This document shows, in pieces, positions 10,403-22,570 of a stretch of DNA of 64,000 bases. A program made the position numbers and the translations under genes. Source of the DNA: Silybum marianum (taxonomy: Eukaryota; Streptophyta; Magnoliopsida; Asterales; Asteraceae); assembly GCA_036898165.1 (NCBI GenBank), contig CM072535.1:10363448-10427447 (forward strand). The letters are read 5' to 3'. Each line of letters begins with the position of its first letter. The first letter of the stretch is position 1. The notes under the pieces are model-generated. The model was given only the letters and a program-made list of their open reading frames with translations. It ran no database searches and was not told where the DNA came from.

Positions 10403-11206
10403 GAAAGTAGGAGTGATGAGTAAGACACGATTTTTAAAAAAAACTGAAGGGTTATCGGCCTAAAATCGGTTGATTATCCCATAAGTAAATAAAAAGAAAA
10501 TATAAAACAAAAATTGTTAAGTAATCAAAGAAAATGGATTAAAGAACAATTTGAAATATATAAATCTGTTTATTTAGATTTAAAATCAGTCATTTGGTGA
10601 AAATTTTTTTTTGAACCAAATGAAAGTTTGATTTTTCATGAAAATAAAATAATAAGAAAAATTAAAATTGAATATAGAAATTTTAAATAACCTTGACGGC
10701 AAGAGTTAATAAAATGTATATATTCAATAAAATTTTTGGAATATTTTGATTCATAGAAAAATATTTTGAATAACATGTCAATTTTGAATCACCATCTAGG
10801 ATAAGTTTAGAATGAATCATAGGCATTCTGAGAGACCTTGACGGCAAGAGAAATACAGAATAAGAAGATTCAGAAGAAACTCAGGTAGATGGAAAAATTC
10901 ATAAGACAGCTAACCTAGCGTTAGACTTTGAACTTCTTAAGTGATAAACTCCCCCTTGAATGATAAACTTCCCCTTGAATGATAAGCTCCCCCTTGAATG
11001 ATAAGCTTCCCCTTGAATGATAAATTCCACTTCTGCTTCAGGAGTTGGCGCCTTTCTGATATAGCTTGGATGAAAAGGAATAAAACGCAACAAAATAAAA
11101 CTTATACCAAAGGCGATCAGAGGTCTCTGAGTGCTTCTGGATGAAATTCAGAAGACGATCAGAGATCTCTGATAACTGCTAAGAATAAGATTTACATGTT
11201 TAGCAT
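10403..11206. other. S1 spacer between RNase H and the extra ORF
   Basis: AT-rich and noncoding. It holds the 19-bp polypurine tandem repeat (listed separately) and a 16-bp direct repeat ACCTTGACGGCAAGAG at about 10691 and 10837. The position matches the spacers of S2 and S4. Confidence 0.6.
10942..11027 (-). repeat. 19-bp tandem repeat of polypurine-tract type, 4.5 units
   Basis: Units of TGATAAACTCCCCCTTGAA start at 10942, 10961, 10980 and 10999, with a partial unit at 11018. On the element's sense strand each unit carries AAGGGGGAG or AAGGGGAAG, like the polypurine tract at the LTR. Multiplied polypurine tracts are known in Sireviruses, but these sit between pol and the extra ORF instead of beside the 3' LTR. 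Confidence 0.85.
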
Positions 11207-12813
11207 TCACAACTTGCTGATTAAAAAATTAAAACGCTTCTCATTCAGAGCTTTTGTAAAAATATCAGCCAGTTGGTAATCAGTAGAGACAAAATACATT
11301 TCTATGGTACCTTTTTCTACGTGATCTTTGATAAAGTGATACCTGACATCAATATGCTTCGTTTTTGAGTGCTGAACTGGGTTTTCCGTAATGGCAATTG
11401 TACTTTCAGAATCACAGAGTATGGGAATCTTATCATAGATCAGACCGTAGTCTCTGAGTTGGGTCTTCATCCAAATAACTTGGGAACAGCAGCTGCAGTA
11501 GATGTTGAAACACAATTTTGCTTCTTGGATGTCCAGCTGATAAGTCGATTACCCAGAAGTTGACAGCTACCAGAGGTGCTTTTTCTGTCCAACTTACATC
11601 CTGCATGATCAGAATCTGTATATGCCATTAAATCAAACCCAGAATTTTTAGGATACCAGAGACCCAATGAAGGAGTTCCCTTTAAGTATCTAAAAATTCT
11701 TTTGACAGCAGCCAAATGGGATTCTTTAGGATTAGCTTGATAACGAGCACAAAGACAAGTGGCAAACATAATATCAGGCCTACTTGCTGTCAAATATAGA
11801 AGAGAACCTATCATACCTCTGTAGCCGGTGATATCGACAGGTTTCCCAGAGGGATCAGGACCTAGTTTCATGCTAGGAGAGATAGGTGTTTTCATAGTTG
11901 ATGAAATCTGAAAATGGAATTTCTTTAACATGTCAGAGACATATTTTGCTTGATTAATAAAAATACCAGAGGTACTTTGTTTAACCTGAAGTCCTAGAAA
12001 GAAAGTTAATTCTCCCATCATACTCATTTCAAATTCAGTTTCCATCAACTTAGAAAACAAATCAACTTCTGTTTGATGAGTAGAGCCAAAAATTATGTCG
12101 TCCACATAAATTTGAACAATAGTTAACATACCTTTGCCTCTTTTGATGTAAAGTGTGGTATCAATTTTACCTTTCTCATATCCTTTGCTGATCAGAAATT
12201 TGGATAAACGTTCATACCAGGCTTTTTTGGGTGCTTGCTTTAAGCCATACAGAGCTTTGTCAAGAAGAAAGACATATTCTGGATGTCTTGAATATTTAAA
12301 GCTAGCTAGTTGTTCAACATACACTTCCTCTTTGAGATTTCCATTTAGAAATGCACATTTAACATCCATTTGATAGACTTTAAAGTTTTTGTAAGCAGAG
12401 AATGCCAGAAAAAGTCTTATCGCCTCCAGTCTTGCAACAGGAGCAAAGGTTTCATCATAATCAATACCTTCTTCTTGACAATATCCTTTTGCCACCAGAT
12501 GAGCCTTGTTTCTGATCACAATGCCGTCCTCATCCTTTTTATTTCTGAAAACCCACTTAGTACCAATGGCAACTTTGCCTTTTGGTAATGGTACTAAGTT
12601 CCAAACTTTGTTACGTTCAAATTAAAGTAACTCCTCTTGCATTGCTTCTACCCAACTAGGTTCGGCTAAGGCTTCATGAACTTTCTTGGGTTCAATTATA
12701 CTTAGAAAGTTAACATAGAAAGCTTCATTTGCTGTAGCGGATCGTGTTTTGACACCCTCAGAAGGATTACCAATTATGAGATCTGGAATATGTGATTTAG
12801 TCCATTTCGTCAT
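11207..12813 (-). pseudogene. S1 reverse transcriptase and RNase H
   Basis: The integrase-RT hinge is near 12813-12622 (VKTRSATANEAFYVNFLS), interrupted by a stop. RT runs from before 12519 with KGYCQEEGIDYDETFAPVARLEA, QMDVKCAFLNG, DKALYGLKQAP and the catalytic YVDD at 12097-12108. RNase H begins near 11640 (AYTDSDHAGCKLDRKSTSG). The segment that should hold the catalytic Glu is missing: after VSTST the reading runs into another frame at about 11500, consistent with a small deletion. The C-terminal piece 11515-11207 retains CDSESTIAI and the LADIFTKAL tail. Reverse transcription could not be supported by this copy. Confidence 0.88.
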
Positions 12814-12902
12814 CCTTGTTTGTGATATTGGTTGAGCTTGAACTTCGGTGTCAGAAGATGAGATAACTTCATCCGGAAATATTGATTCTGAACCTCTTGA
12901 TC

Positions 12903-14478
12903 CTAAAGTCTCCCCTTAGATGATGCAACAGAAGAATCTTCTAGACAATCAGATGAAATAGGAACAGAAGGGATTGAAGAGCTAGGTTCAGAAGAGATAG
13001 GACCAGATAAAGTTATGCCAGAGGCATGAAGAACTTCAGGTATACCAAAAGAAGAGTTAGGTACAACAGGTTCTGACAGTATTTCTTCCCCCAGAAAGTC
13101 TTGAAAAATAGCATCAATCTCGGATTCTGTGGATCCTGAAAGAAAGTCAGAAGTAACAGTATTAAGTTTGAGTTCAGAAGAAGAATATTCAGAAGTTAAT
13201 TGAGTTTGATCATCAAAATCAACGTTAATGCTCTCCATAACTGTTTAAGTTTGTAGATTAAAAACACGAAAAGCTCTGGAATTTAAAGAATAGCTTAAAA
13301 ATTTTGCTTCATCTGATTTTGGATCAAACTTGCCAAGTTTGTCTCTGTCATTTAAGATGAAACACCTGCAACCAAAGATATGAAAGAATTTGACAGATGG
13401 TTTTCTTTTGTTAATAAGCTCTATGATGTTTTGAGATGCCTTTGACAATAATGGAACGATTCTGAGTAAAACAAGCAGTGGCTACAGCTTCCACCCAGAA
13501 GTGAATTGGGAGTCCAGAAGTTGCAAGCATTGTTCAGGGTGCTTCAACCAAGGTTCTGTTGCGACGTTCAACGACACCATTCTGTTGGGGAGTGCGTACA
13601 GCAGAGAAGATCTGAGAAATTCCATTTTCAACAAAGTATGCTTCAAATTTGGCATTCTTGAATTAAGCACCATTGTCGCTTCTCAGCTGTTGAATCTTTT
13701 GGTGTAAAAGAACTTGGATTCTGGTCATCATATTTTGAAGTACAATAGGAACTTCTGACTTTTGTCGAACAAAAGCAAGCCAAGTATACCTGGAAAATTC
13801 ATCGATAAGTACCAGAATATACTTTTTACCAGAAAGACTCTGAATTGCAATGGGACCACAGAGATCGACGTGTAGCAATTGCAGAGGTCTGATGCAAGAG
13901 TGATCACTTTTTGTTTTATGAGATGCTCGTTTTATCTTTTCCATTTCACATGCAGGGCAAAGGTGATCTTTTTGAAAATGAACTGCTGGAAGTCCAGATA
14001 CCAAATTATGTTTTACAAGCATCTCAAGATTATCAAAGTTTAAGTGAGACATTTTATGATGCCAGAGCCATGCAACTTCACTCTTTTTGGAAATAAGACA
14101 TAAGGTCTCCTTACCATCCTTGGAGGTAAAATTCATCATGTAGAGATTACCTTTTCTGTCTGCTCTCCAAAGTTCCTCACCTGCCTTAGAAAATAAGTAA
14201 CAATGTTTTTCATCAAAGACGACAAGTATCTTAGAATCACATAGTTGACTTACACTTAGGAGATTATGTTTCAAACCAGAAACATGAGCTACTTTAGATA
14301 AGGTAATATTACCTTCCTGTAAAGTACCATAGCCCTTAATCTGACCCTTACCATTATCACCAAACGTTACAGCTCCACCACTTTTGTCTTTAAATTGGGA
14401 GAGTAAGTTTCGTGAACCAGTCATGTGCCTCGAGCATCCAGAGTCAAGATACCAGATATGCACACGCTGTTTCTGCAA
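12903..14478 (-). pseudogene. S1 protease end, GAG-pre-integrase and integrase
   Basis: It begins HIWYLDSGCSRHMTG, the aspartic protease DSG motif seen in Sireviruses. The zinc-binding region follows (WLWHHKMSHLNFDNL, then CPACEMEKIKR), then the integrase core with LHVDLCGP (first Asp) and LRSDNGA (second Asp). A TAA at 13663 stops the frame right after the second Asp. The catalytic Glu region (13600-13450) is readable only in broken frames, and FHIFGCRCFILND follows at about 13390. The acidic Ser-rich stretch 13238-12903 is the integrase C-terminal tail. Confidence 0.85.
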
Positions 14479-14484
14479 TCAAGA

Positions 14485-14736
14485 TCAGAGTTTCTTAGGT
14501 ACCCATACCATTATGGGTCCTTTAACGTTAGTTTTTGTCTTATCAGCTTTTTGTATTTGCTTTTGATTTGATTTGACAGAAAGTAAAGACAAATTATTTG
14601 GATGTTTTGTTTTTTTGTTTTTCTTTGTTTCATTTTTATTGAAGTACGAATGGTTTGCAGTGAAGGAATTTGAAGTTCGTGAGAAAAATTTCTGTAATTT
14701 TAAGAATAGGGAAAAACATTCAGAATTCTGTAACAT
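14485..14736 (-). pseudogene. S1 gag C-terminal end, downstream of G1 insertion
   Basis: A Lys/Asn-rich segment ending GPIMVWVPKKL, the usual sequence before the Sirevirus protease. It is the continuation of the gag segment at 26577; G1 sits between the two halves. Confidence 0.75.
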
Positions 14737-17700
14737 TGTCACACCCCGCTAAAGCGGAAACACGAGGCGTGATAGCGCAAGATTTCAAAAAAATAGGATA
14801 AAAACAACACCAACCATCTATTCAAATACATAACAGTTTAAGTTTAAAATTTTACATCGCATCAACTAAAAGTTCTAACAAAATAAAGTAAACTAAGTGT
14901 TTCAACTAAACAGTTTCAAATAAACAAGATGATTGATGTCGATGCGCCCACATAATAGAAAGATTCGGTTAATCTTTTCTTACCCCTGAAAAGCATGATA
15001 AAAACAAGGTCAACTACAAAGAGTTGGTGAGTTCACAGATTTTCAATATTTCAAACATCCATTTGTGTAAGTGAATATGAGCAAAATAAATTTTTGGCAC
15101 TTATTAATATCTTAAAACGTCAAGGCATTATGTACTCTAATTTTTAGTATATAAAGAGCCACCACTAAACCTTTCGACCACAAATTTTTTTTATTGTTAA
15201 TTCTACCTTAGTGGTGGGACTGATATCCCACATATGTAGAACCTTCGTTTCTTTTAAGTACAGTGCACCCCTACCTGTAGTTTTTAGGTGGGATTGTCCG
15301 TCCAAATAGCACTATCCACAAATACCCTCGGCTCCTCACTTGAGTTAATAGTAGTGTACAAACTTTTATGTTACATTTTACTCGATATAACTATTAGTGT
15401 ACATGCCTTAGTGTCCACAACATCAAATTTAACAAAACTTCATAATCATAATGAAAATAGCTCATATAACATATTCAATCATGCTTTTCACCCCAAATTG
15501 TATAAAATACCTTGAAAGAGGGGTTGTGAATACTCACCTTTTAGCAAAGCTCCGCGACACAAGACAACACAATCCGATCCCCACACGACGACCTAACGCT
15601 TCCCTATCAAAGAGTAATACTCAAAACCGTCACTTATAGGTCTAATACTACTTATAGAGGTGAATAAATCTTAAGCCCATAAGTGTCTATATATGTCCAA
15701 TTACACAAAATGCCCACTTGCTCGTTAATATCGTAATTTATACCGAAAGTAATCTTATTATCCAAAACATGATCAACATTTATAGAAATCAATTAAGTCC
15801 AGAATTTCTCTTCTGGACAGAAACCAATTGTCCTAAATATGATCAGTTTTCAAGTGCTTCCAAAATAACCTAGTTTCCTATCTTTTTATACAAGATAAAG
15901 TACTGAGGTATGGTCATTGTGACCAAATTTCATGCCTTTTGGACATGTAAAAGTGGTTCAAAGAATTCATGCAAAACATTATGTCACAACCGGTAAAACA
16001 GATTACACCATGTTAGTAAATCACTCATTTAAGGAGTTCTACTAAGTGTTTTCCAGAATTTCCAGTTGTATTGGAAAGATAACTCATAGAGGAAACCTTT
16101 GAGATAAAAATCACTCATTTTGAAGAAATTATGAAGAATATATAGCACCTCAAAGTGGTATGTACCATTCTGTCATTTCTTGACAGATTGCACACCTACT
16201 TTGAATAATTTGGTTAATGCCTCATATCTTCATATTTTTGAGTGAAATTGGGTTCATAAGAACCCTAACTCAATAAAGAAAGTTGTAGAAGAAGATTCAT
16301 GCATTAAAGACAAATAACAAAAGAGGTATTAACATACAAAGTAGAGTTTAGCTGCTGGTGGTTTCACAGATTGCACACCTAAAGTATTTTAAGTGTTTGG
16401 AGGGTCAAAACTCCATATTTTTAAGTGATTCCTCTTGAAAACTGAATATAACTCACAAAACTAACTCTCAAAAGAAAAATCATCCTTTTTCATTGAGTTT
16501 TGCAAGAGGTATGGCCATTTGAACATGCATGCACAAACCTGTCATTGGTTGACAGTTTGCACACTCATTTTGTTTCAACTAGTTGGGACCTCAAATCACC
16601 ATATTTTTTAATGAAATCAGTGGAATTTGAAAGACAACTCATTAAATTAACTTCCAGAAGAAAAATCAAGTAATTTGGATGGATATTAAAAGAGTTATGG
16701 TCGTTCAAAGTAGGGTTTGCCTACTGTTGAACTTCGAGATGCACATGCATCTTCATATGAGCATTTGGGGGGTCAAAACTCAATGTTTTTGAGTGAGACC
16801 ACTTGGATTAGAACCCCAACTCACTAAATAAACTTGTAGATAGAAGATTCATAATATTTGAACATGTTTATTACAAGAAATGGACGATTGTTTCACATGC
16901 AATAAATCTGTCAGCACCAAAAATCTCCATTGTTGTTCAAAAACACATAAAATCATGATTTTCACCTATTTTCTTGAGTTTTATTGTGTGGATCATAGAT
17001 TATCACCATTGTATGAACATTTTTAAATGTTTTGGTGTATAATCTCTCCACAAACTCAGAACTTTAGGATAATAGAAGAAATAGTTATGAAAAATGTAAG
17101 AAAAGTGGGGTTTTCCACCCAAAAATGGTAAGAAAATGAGTGTAAAGTTGTTACCTTGTTTGGATGATGATTAGAGCTTCTAAATCCCTTGATGATTCTT
17201 GACCTTTGATGGTGAAAATGTATAAAACTCAGCTGAACTAGAGGGAAAGGAGAGTTCTAGAAATGGATTTTGAGTTTAGAGAGAGAAAGGAGAGTGAAAT
17301 TTGAATTTTCAACATGCAAAATGAGGAGGAAATGAAAAAAAAATGTATTTATATGAGGGATTAGGGGGGAGGCCGGTCATGGGGGCCCAATCCTCTCAAA
17401 ATCATATATTTTTTTTATAAATAAAAAAAAACTCAAGCCCAATAAAGAATACAATGTCATATTTCTCAATTTTTGACCTTTTTCCTCAAAATGCAAGCCC
17501 AAAAGTGATTAAATTCTTTAAAATTAAATTTTTTTTATACTTGACACATTAAAACTATATATTTTATATAAATTGGGTACAAATTAGAGCATTTGGCACT
17601 ATATAGGACATTTCGGACAGTTACGGGTCGCAACCGGACATTTTAAGCGACTACCGGAAATGCTAGGGATTTTTCGGCCATTCTAAACCAACTAACTTCT

Positions 17701-17779
17701 ATTCTTAAAATTAAACTATATAAACACTAATAAACTTAGTAGAAGCTAACCTGAAAGCTCGAATTTGACAAATGTCACA
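14737..17779 (-). repeat. G1 3' LTR (3,043 bp)
   Basis: It begins TGTCACACCCCGC and ends AATGTCACA, giving TG...CA ends. No ORF inside it has a recognisable domain. A matching copy lies at 23533-26576; differences are scattered substitutions (many C/T) and homopolymer indels. The interior contains repeated weakly similar blocks such as CATTTGAACATG and GACAGATTGCACACCTA in both copies. Confidence 0.95.
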
Positions 17780-19046
17780 GTCTTCCCCCGTTAGAGAAAT
17801 TTCGTCCCGAAATTTCAGGAGTGGCTTTCTCCGGGGTGTTCGTGAATAAGCTGGGGTACTTTTGCTTCATCAAATCTTCACGTTCCCAGGTATATTCTGG
17901 ACCATGCTTCGCATTCCAGCGGACTTTTATAATAGGGATTTTACTGTGCCTCAATCGTTTAACTTCTCGGTCCAGAATCTCGATTGGTTCTTCGATAAAG
18001 TGTAACCGATCGTTAATCTGAACGTCGTCCAGGGGTAACACCAATGTTTCGTCTGTTAAGCATTTCTTCAGATTCGACACATGAAACGTGTCGTGGATGG
18101 CGCTTAGATTTTGTGGTAACTTCAACTTGTACGCCACTGGTCCGATTCTTTCAAGTATTTCGAATGGACCAATGTATCTTGGACCCAGCTTGCCTCTCTT
18201 CCTGAAGCGTACCAATCCCTTCCATGGGAACACTTTTAATAACACTTTATCCCCCACTTGGAATTCCAACGACTTTCTCCGATTATCCGCATAACTCTTC
18301 TGACGGTCTCTTGCTGTCTTGAGTCTTTCTTTGATGATTGAGATCTTGTCAGTGATTTCCTGGATAATATCGGGCGTTGTCAACTGTCTATCTCCGATTT
18401 CTACCCAGCTAAGCGGCAATCTGCACTTACGTCCGTATAGAGCTTCGTATGGTGCACATTGTATGCTGGTATGATAGCTATTGTTATAGGAGAATTCCAC
18501 AAATGGCAGGTGGGTATCCCAACTTCCACCGAAATCTATTACGCAAGCCCGTAACATATCCTCTAGCGTTTGAATAGTTCTTTCTGATTGTCCATCCGTT
18601 TGAGGATGATAGGCAGGGCAATAATCCAAATGTGTACCCAATGCTCTTTGAAGTGATTGCCAAAAACGCGATGTAAATCGTGTATCTCTGTCCGAAATAA
18701 TGGAATTAGGCACACCATGACGTGTAACTATTTTATTAATATAGATTTGCGCACGCCTTTCCATACTGAAACCTTCGCGAATGGGGATGAAATGAGCCGA
18801 TTTGGTAAGTCGGTCTACTATAGCTCATATAGTATCGTGCCCCTTTCCAGTTCTGGGAAATTTAGTTACGAAATGCATTGTTATTTGCTCCCATTTCCAC
18901 TGTGGTATTTCAGGTTGTTGGAGTAAATCAGATGGTTTCTGATGTTCAGCCTTTACCTTAGCACAAGTCAGGCACTTGCTTACGAACAAAACTATATCTT
19001 TCTTCATTCCTGGCCACCAATAATACTCTTTCAAATCCTTATACAT
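17775..19046 (-). pseudogene. G1 integrase with chromodomain-like C-terminus
   Basis: Zinc-binding part at 19046-18825 (YYWWPGMKKDI, CLTCAKVKAEH), ended by a stop at 18825 in the position where the core should begin. The core continues in the same frame from 18764: SDRDTRFTS (Asp 25 of that ORF) and GQSERTIQ (Glu 61) give the expected 35-residue spacing. A GPF/Y-type segment follows (RYIGPFEILERIGPVAYKL), then a chromodomain-like tail (VKVRWNAKHGPEYTWEREDLM), typical of chromoviruses and thought to guide integration to chromatin marks. The stop codon overlaps the polypurine tract and the first bases of the LTR. Confidence 0.9.
17780..17793 (-). other. G1 polypurine tract
   Basis: AACGGGGGAAGAC on the minus strand, directly before the LTR. 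It also codes the last residues of pol. Confidence 0.8.
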
Positions 19047-19079
19047 CTTATCTGCTCCTGGGTGAATTGAATATCTGGA

Positions 19080-20639
19080 TCAATGGGCTTCGTCCAAAAT
19101 GGTTGACCATAGATCACCAACTTTCGATACCCATACCTTATTCTTAAAGTAATGTACCCCATCTGTCTGTATTTCAAATTCCTTCTCTAGGTGCTGCAAG
19201 GTTTCATTCTTCAAATTCTCTTCTTTCAAAGCTTCTCCTTGTGCTTCCAGTATTTGAGTTTTTAAACTCGTCTGGACCATCATTCCCATAGCACGTGCTC
19301 TTGTTGGTTTTACTCTTTCCCTTCGGCTTAACGCGTCGGCTACCACATTAGCGTTCCCTGGATGGTACTTTATTTCACAGTCGTAGTCACTAAGTAGTTC
19401 AACCCATCTTCTTTGCCTCATGTTTAACATTTTCTGGTCAAGAATATGTTGAAGGCTCTTGTGATCTGTGAATATAGTACACTTAGTATCGTAGAGATAA
19501 TGTCTCCAAATCTTGAGTGCGAATACCACCGCTCTTAGCTCCAAATCATTAGTAGTATAATTCTTCTCGTGAATCTTCAGTTGTCTTGATGCGTATGCAA
19601 TAACCTTGTTTTTTTGCATTAACACGCAGCCCATTCCCTGATATGAAGCATCACAGTAGACTACGGAGTTATCTACTCCTTTGGGTAGAGCCAGAATCGG
19701 TGCGTCGCATAACTTGTGTTTGAGTGTCTGAAAGGCTTGTTCTTGTTTTTCTCCCCAAATAAATTTTTTATCTTTTTGGGTTAGAGTTGTTAGTGGTTGC
19801 GCAATTTTAGAGAAATTTTCGATGAATCGCCTGTAATAACCTGCCAATCCCAGAAATTGGCGGATCTCCGTTGGTGTCTTTGGGGCTTCCCATTTCTTAA
19901 TGGCTTCAATCTTAGCTGGATGAACTTGGATTCATTTTTCATTCACCACGTGGCCAAGAAAGTGCACTTCACGAATCCAAAATTCGCATTTGGAGAACTT
20001 GGCGTACAACTTTTCGTTTCTGAGCAATTCCAGTATCAGCTTCAAATATTGTTCATGCTCCTTTTTGTCTCGAGAATAAATAAGTATATCATCTATAAAC
20101 ACGATCACGAATTTGTCTAGGTATGGTCGACATACTCTATTCATCAAATCCATGAAGACTGCCGGTGCGTTTGTTAGACCAAATGGCATGACTAGGAACT
20201 CGTAGTGACCGAATCGGGTCCTAAAGGCCGTCTTGGGGATATCTTCTTTTCGCACTCTCATTTGATGATATCCAGATCTAAGATCGATCTTCGAGAAGTA
20301 GGTTGCACCTTGTAGTTGGTCAAACAGATCATCAATCCGGGGAAGGGGGTATCGGTTCTTAATTGTCAACTTGTTGAGTTCCCTATAATCGATACACATT
20401 CGAAAAGATCCATCTTTCTTCTTAACAAACAAAATTGGGGCTCCCCAAGGTGAAGAGCTAGGTCTGATAAATCCTTTGTCGAGTAATTCCTGAAGTTGTT
20501 CCGACAGCTCTTGCATCTCTGATGGTGCTAATCGATATGGTGCTTTCGCGACTGGCGCGACTCCAGGAATTAATTCTATGTGAAACTCCACTTGTCTTGG
20601 TGGGGGTACTCCAGGCAATTCGTCCGGGAATACCTCAGA
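19080..20639 (-). pseudogene. G1 reverse transcriptase and RNase H
   Basis: RT starts near VFPDELPGVPP, with DYRELNKLTIKNRYPLPRIDD, LRSGYHQMRV, MPFGLTNAP and the catalytic FIDD at residues 398-401 of the ORF that starts at 21290. A stop at about 19932 separates it from the connection and RNase H (YCDASYQGMGCVLMQ, LELRAVVFAL, FTDHKSL, ADALSRRER). A TGA near 19080 then breaks the link to integrase. All pieces keep the same frame, so only point mutations are involved here. Confidence 0.92.
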
Positions 20640-21450
20640 AAAATTCCGAACTATAGGAATATCTTGAATGCATTTTTCTTCAGCCTTCTTATCCTTGATG
20701 TGAGCTAGAAAAGCAATGCAATCATTTCTCAAGTACTTTCGCATCTTCATACATGTCACTACTTTAATACCCCTCCTGGGTTTCTCTCCGTGTACTTCGA
20801 GTTTTCCCCCTTCGGGTAACGGAATTCGTACGATCTTTTCGGAGCAACAGATTTCGGCTCGGTTTTTGGATAACCAATCCATGCCCACAATTATGTCGAA
20901 ACTTCCTAGTTGAATCGGGATTAGATCTATACTAAAATCCCTATTAGTCAAGTTTAAAGTGCAGCCCATTATTACGTCTTTCGCCTTACACTCTTGTCCG
21001 TTGGCATATTCAATGACGTATACTTCATTCAACTTTTGAGGTCTTAGACTTATTTTTGGTCTAAAATCTAATGACACAAAACTCCTATCCACTCCTGAAT
21101 CAAATAGCACAGATGCGTAATGATTATTTAAAAGAAACGTACCTGTAACTACATCTGGATTCTGTCTTGCTTCCTCAGCTCCAATTTCAAACACTCGGCC
21201 TCTTGCCGGACCTCCTTGATTTCCTTGGTTGGTCGGTCGTGCTTGATTAGTGTTCGGTCTTTGATTCCATCGTGGACATGTATTCCGCAAGTGATCCGGG
21301 CTTCCACACTCAAAACATGCCCGCCTTCCTGTGCTCCTGCAATCTTTGGCATAGTGACCTCCTTTGTTGCATTTTTGACAGATAATACATCGTCCAGTAT
21401 GCTGTCTATTGCACTTGTCACATTTGGGATAAGGTCTTTTCTCTGTTCCT
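20640..21450 (-). pseudogene. G1 nucleocapsid zinc knuckle and protease
   Basis: Cys-rich zinc knuckle region upstream of 21290 (CQKCNKGGHYAKDC, ACFECGSPDHLRNTC), then the aspartic protease with FDSG at residues 63-66 and a DIIVGMDWL flap-distal motif at 132-140. The frame differs from the gag N-terminal block. The change falls near 21480-21630, where a word around TTCCTTACTTGTCTTTT occurs twice about 70 bp apart, so a local duplication probably caused the frameshift. Confidence 0.85.
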
Positions 21451-21634
21451 TACTTGTCTTTTCTCCGCAGGTTGAGTTCGAATTCTGTAGTTACCTGAAG
21501 TTTTCTTTGTTCCTTACTTGTCTTTTTTCCAAACTGCTTTCTTATTGGTTCATCCATCTTTCTCTTCCCTTGTGCCTTATCCCTTATAAACAATCCCGAG
21601 CGAGTAGCATTGTTTGTGAGTCTGGTTGCCGAAC

Positions 21635-22264
21635 TTACTGCCTCTTGTAGAGTTTTTGGGTTTGCTGAGGTAACATCCCCGCGTATCTCCGAAGATAATC
21701 CCCAAAATACCTATCAACTCGGTTCTCTTCAGGCGTTACCAGATGCGGTACCATTTTTGCCAATTCATGATATCGGGCTGTGTAGGAGTCGATATCATTC
21801 CCTTTCATCTCGTAATTCCACAACTCTGCTTCCAGCTTCTGAATCTCGCTCCTAGGGCAGTATTCTTCCTTCAGCATTCTTTTGAAATCTTCCCATGTAA
21901 GACTGTTGGCGGCTTCCCGACCTCGGGTTTGTAGTTAGGTGTTCCACCAAGTTAATGCTCGCCCTTGTAATAGACAGGCAGCAAACTCCACCTTCTTTCC
22001 CTCAGCACACTTGCTAATGTGGAGGACAGACTCCATGCTTTCCAACCAGGTTAATAAACCGACGGCTCCTTCAGTTCCGAAAAATTCTTTAGGATTACAA
22101 CTCCTAAAGGATTTATACGTACATTCCCTATCTCCAGAACCCTGATTGTTATTTTGATTAGCATTTAAACCAGCTGCTACTTGGCTCACAATACCTGGTA
22201 GTGCTGCCATGAACTGTTCGGATACTAGTCGTGCAACATCGGAATTTACTCTTCTCAGAGGCAT
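21635..22264 (-). pseudogene. G1 gag capsid region
   Basis: Starts MPLRRVNSDVARLV at 22264. It contains the retrotransposon gag signature around FFGTEGAVGLLTWLESME and RALTWWNT. An in-frame TAA at 21935 stops it after 109 codons, and the frame reopens at once as far as 21635 (FKRMLKEEYCPRSEIQKLE, YFGDYLRRY). The capsid is thus readable, with one nonsense change and a downstream frameshift. Confidence 0.88.
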
Positions 22265-22570
22265 TGTTCTAAAAACACAATTTTAAATTGAGTTTTAGTC
22301 AATTTTGTGTTACAATAGCCAATATAAATCTACTTACTAAATCATACGCATCTTATAACATACATCCAATACTACTCACGAACACATACATTTCAAAACA
22401 ACATGTGATAAATAGATAACTTGCATAAATCCCATAAATAACTAAGGCAAGCCAACATAAGTTTTAAAATACAGTCTAAAAGATAATAAAGTGCTTAAAC
22501 TTGAATACATAGGCTACAAGCCCCAAAAGAAGGTAATTTTCACCCAAAAGTTCAAAATAACTAGAGATCC

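Noticed and set aside
10942..11027. CRISPR-like array
   Set aside because: The 19-bp units are directly adjacent, without spacers, in a plant retrotransposon.
15288..15639. Short plus ORFs in the G1 LTRs (also at 24085-24436)
   Set aside because: They lie inside LTRs, have no known domain, and appear twice only because the LTR is duplicated.
21149..21421. A 90-codon minus ORF over the G1 zinc knuckle
   Set aside because: It is in the wrong frame; the zinc knuckle and protease are read in another frame that continues from 21290.
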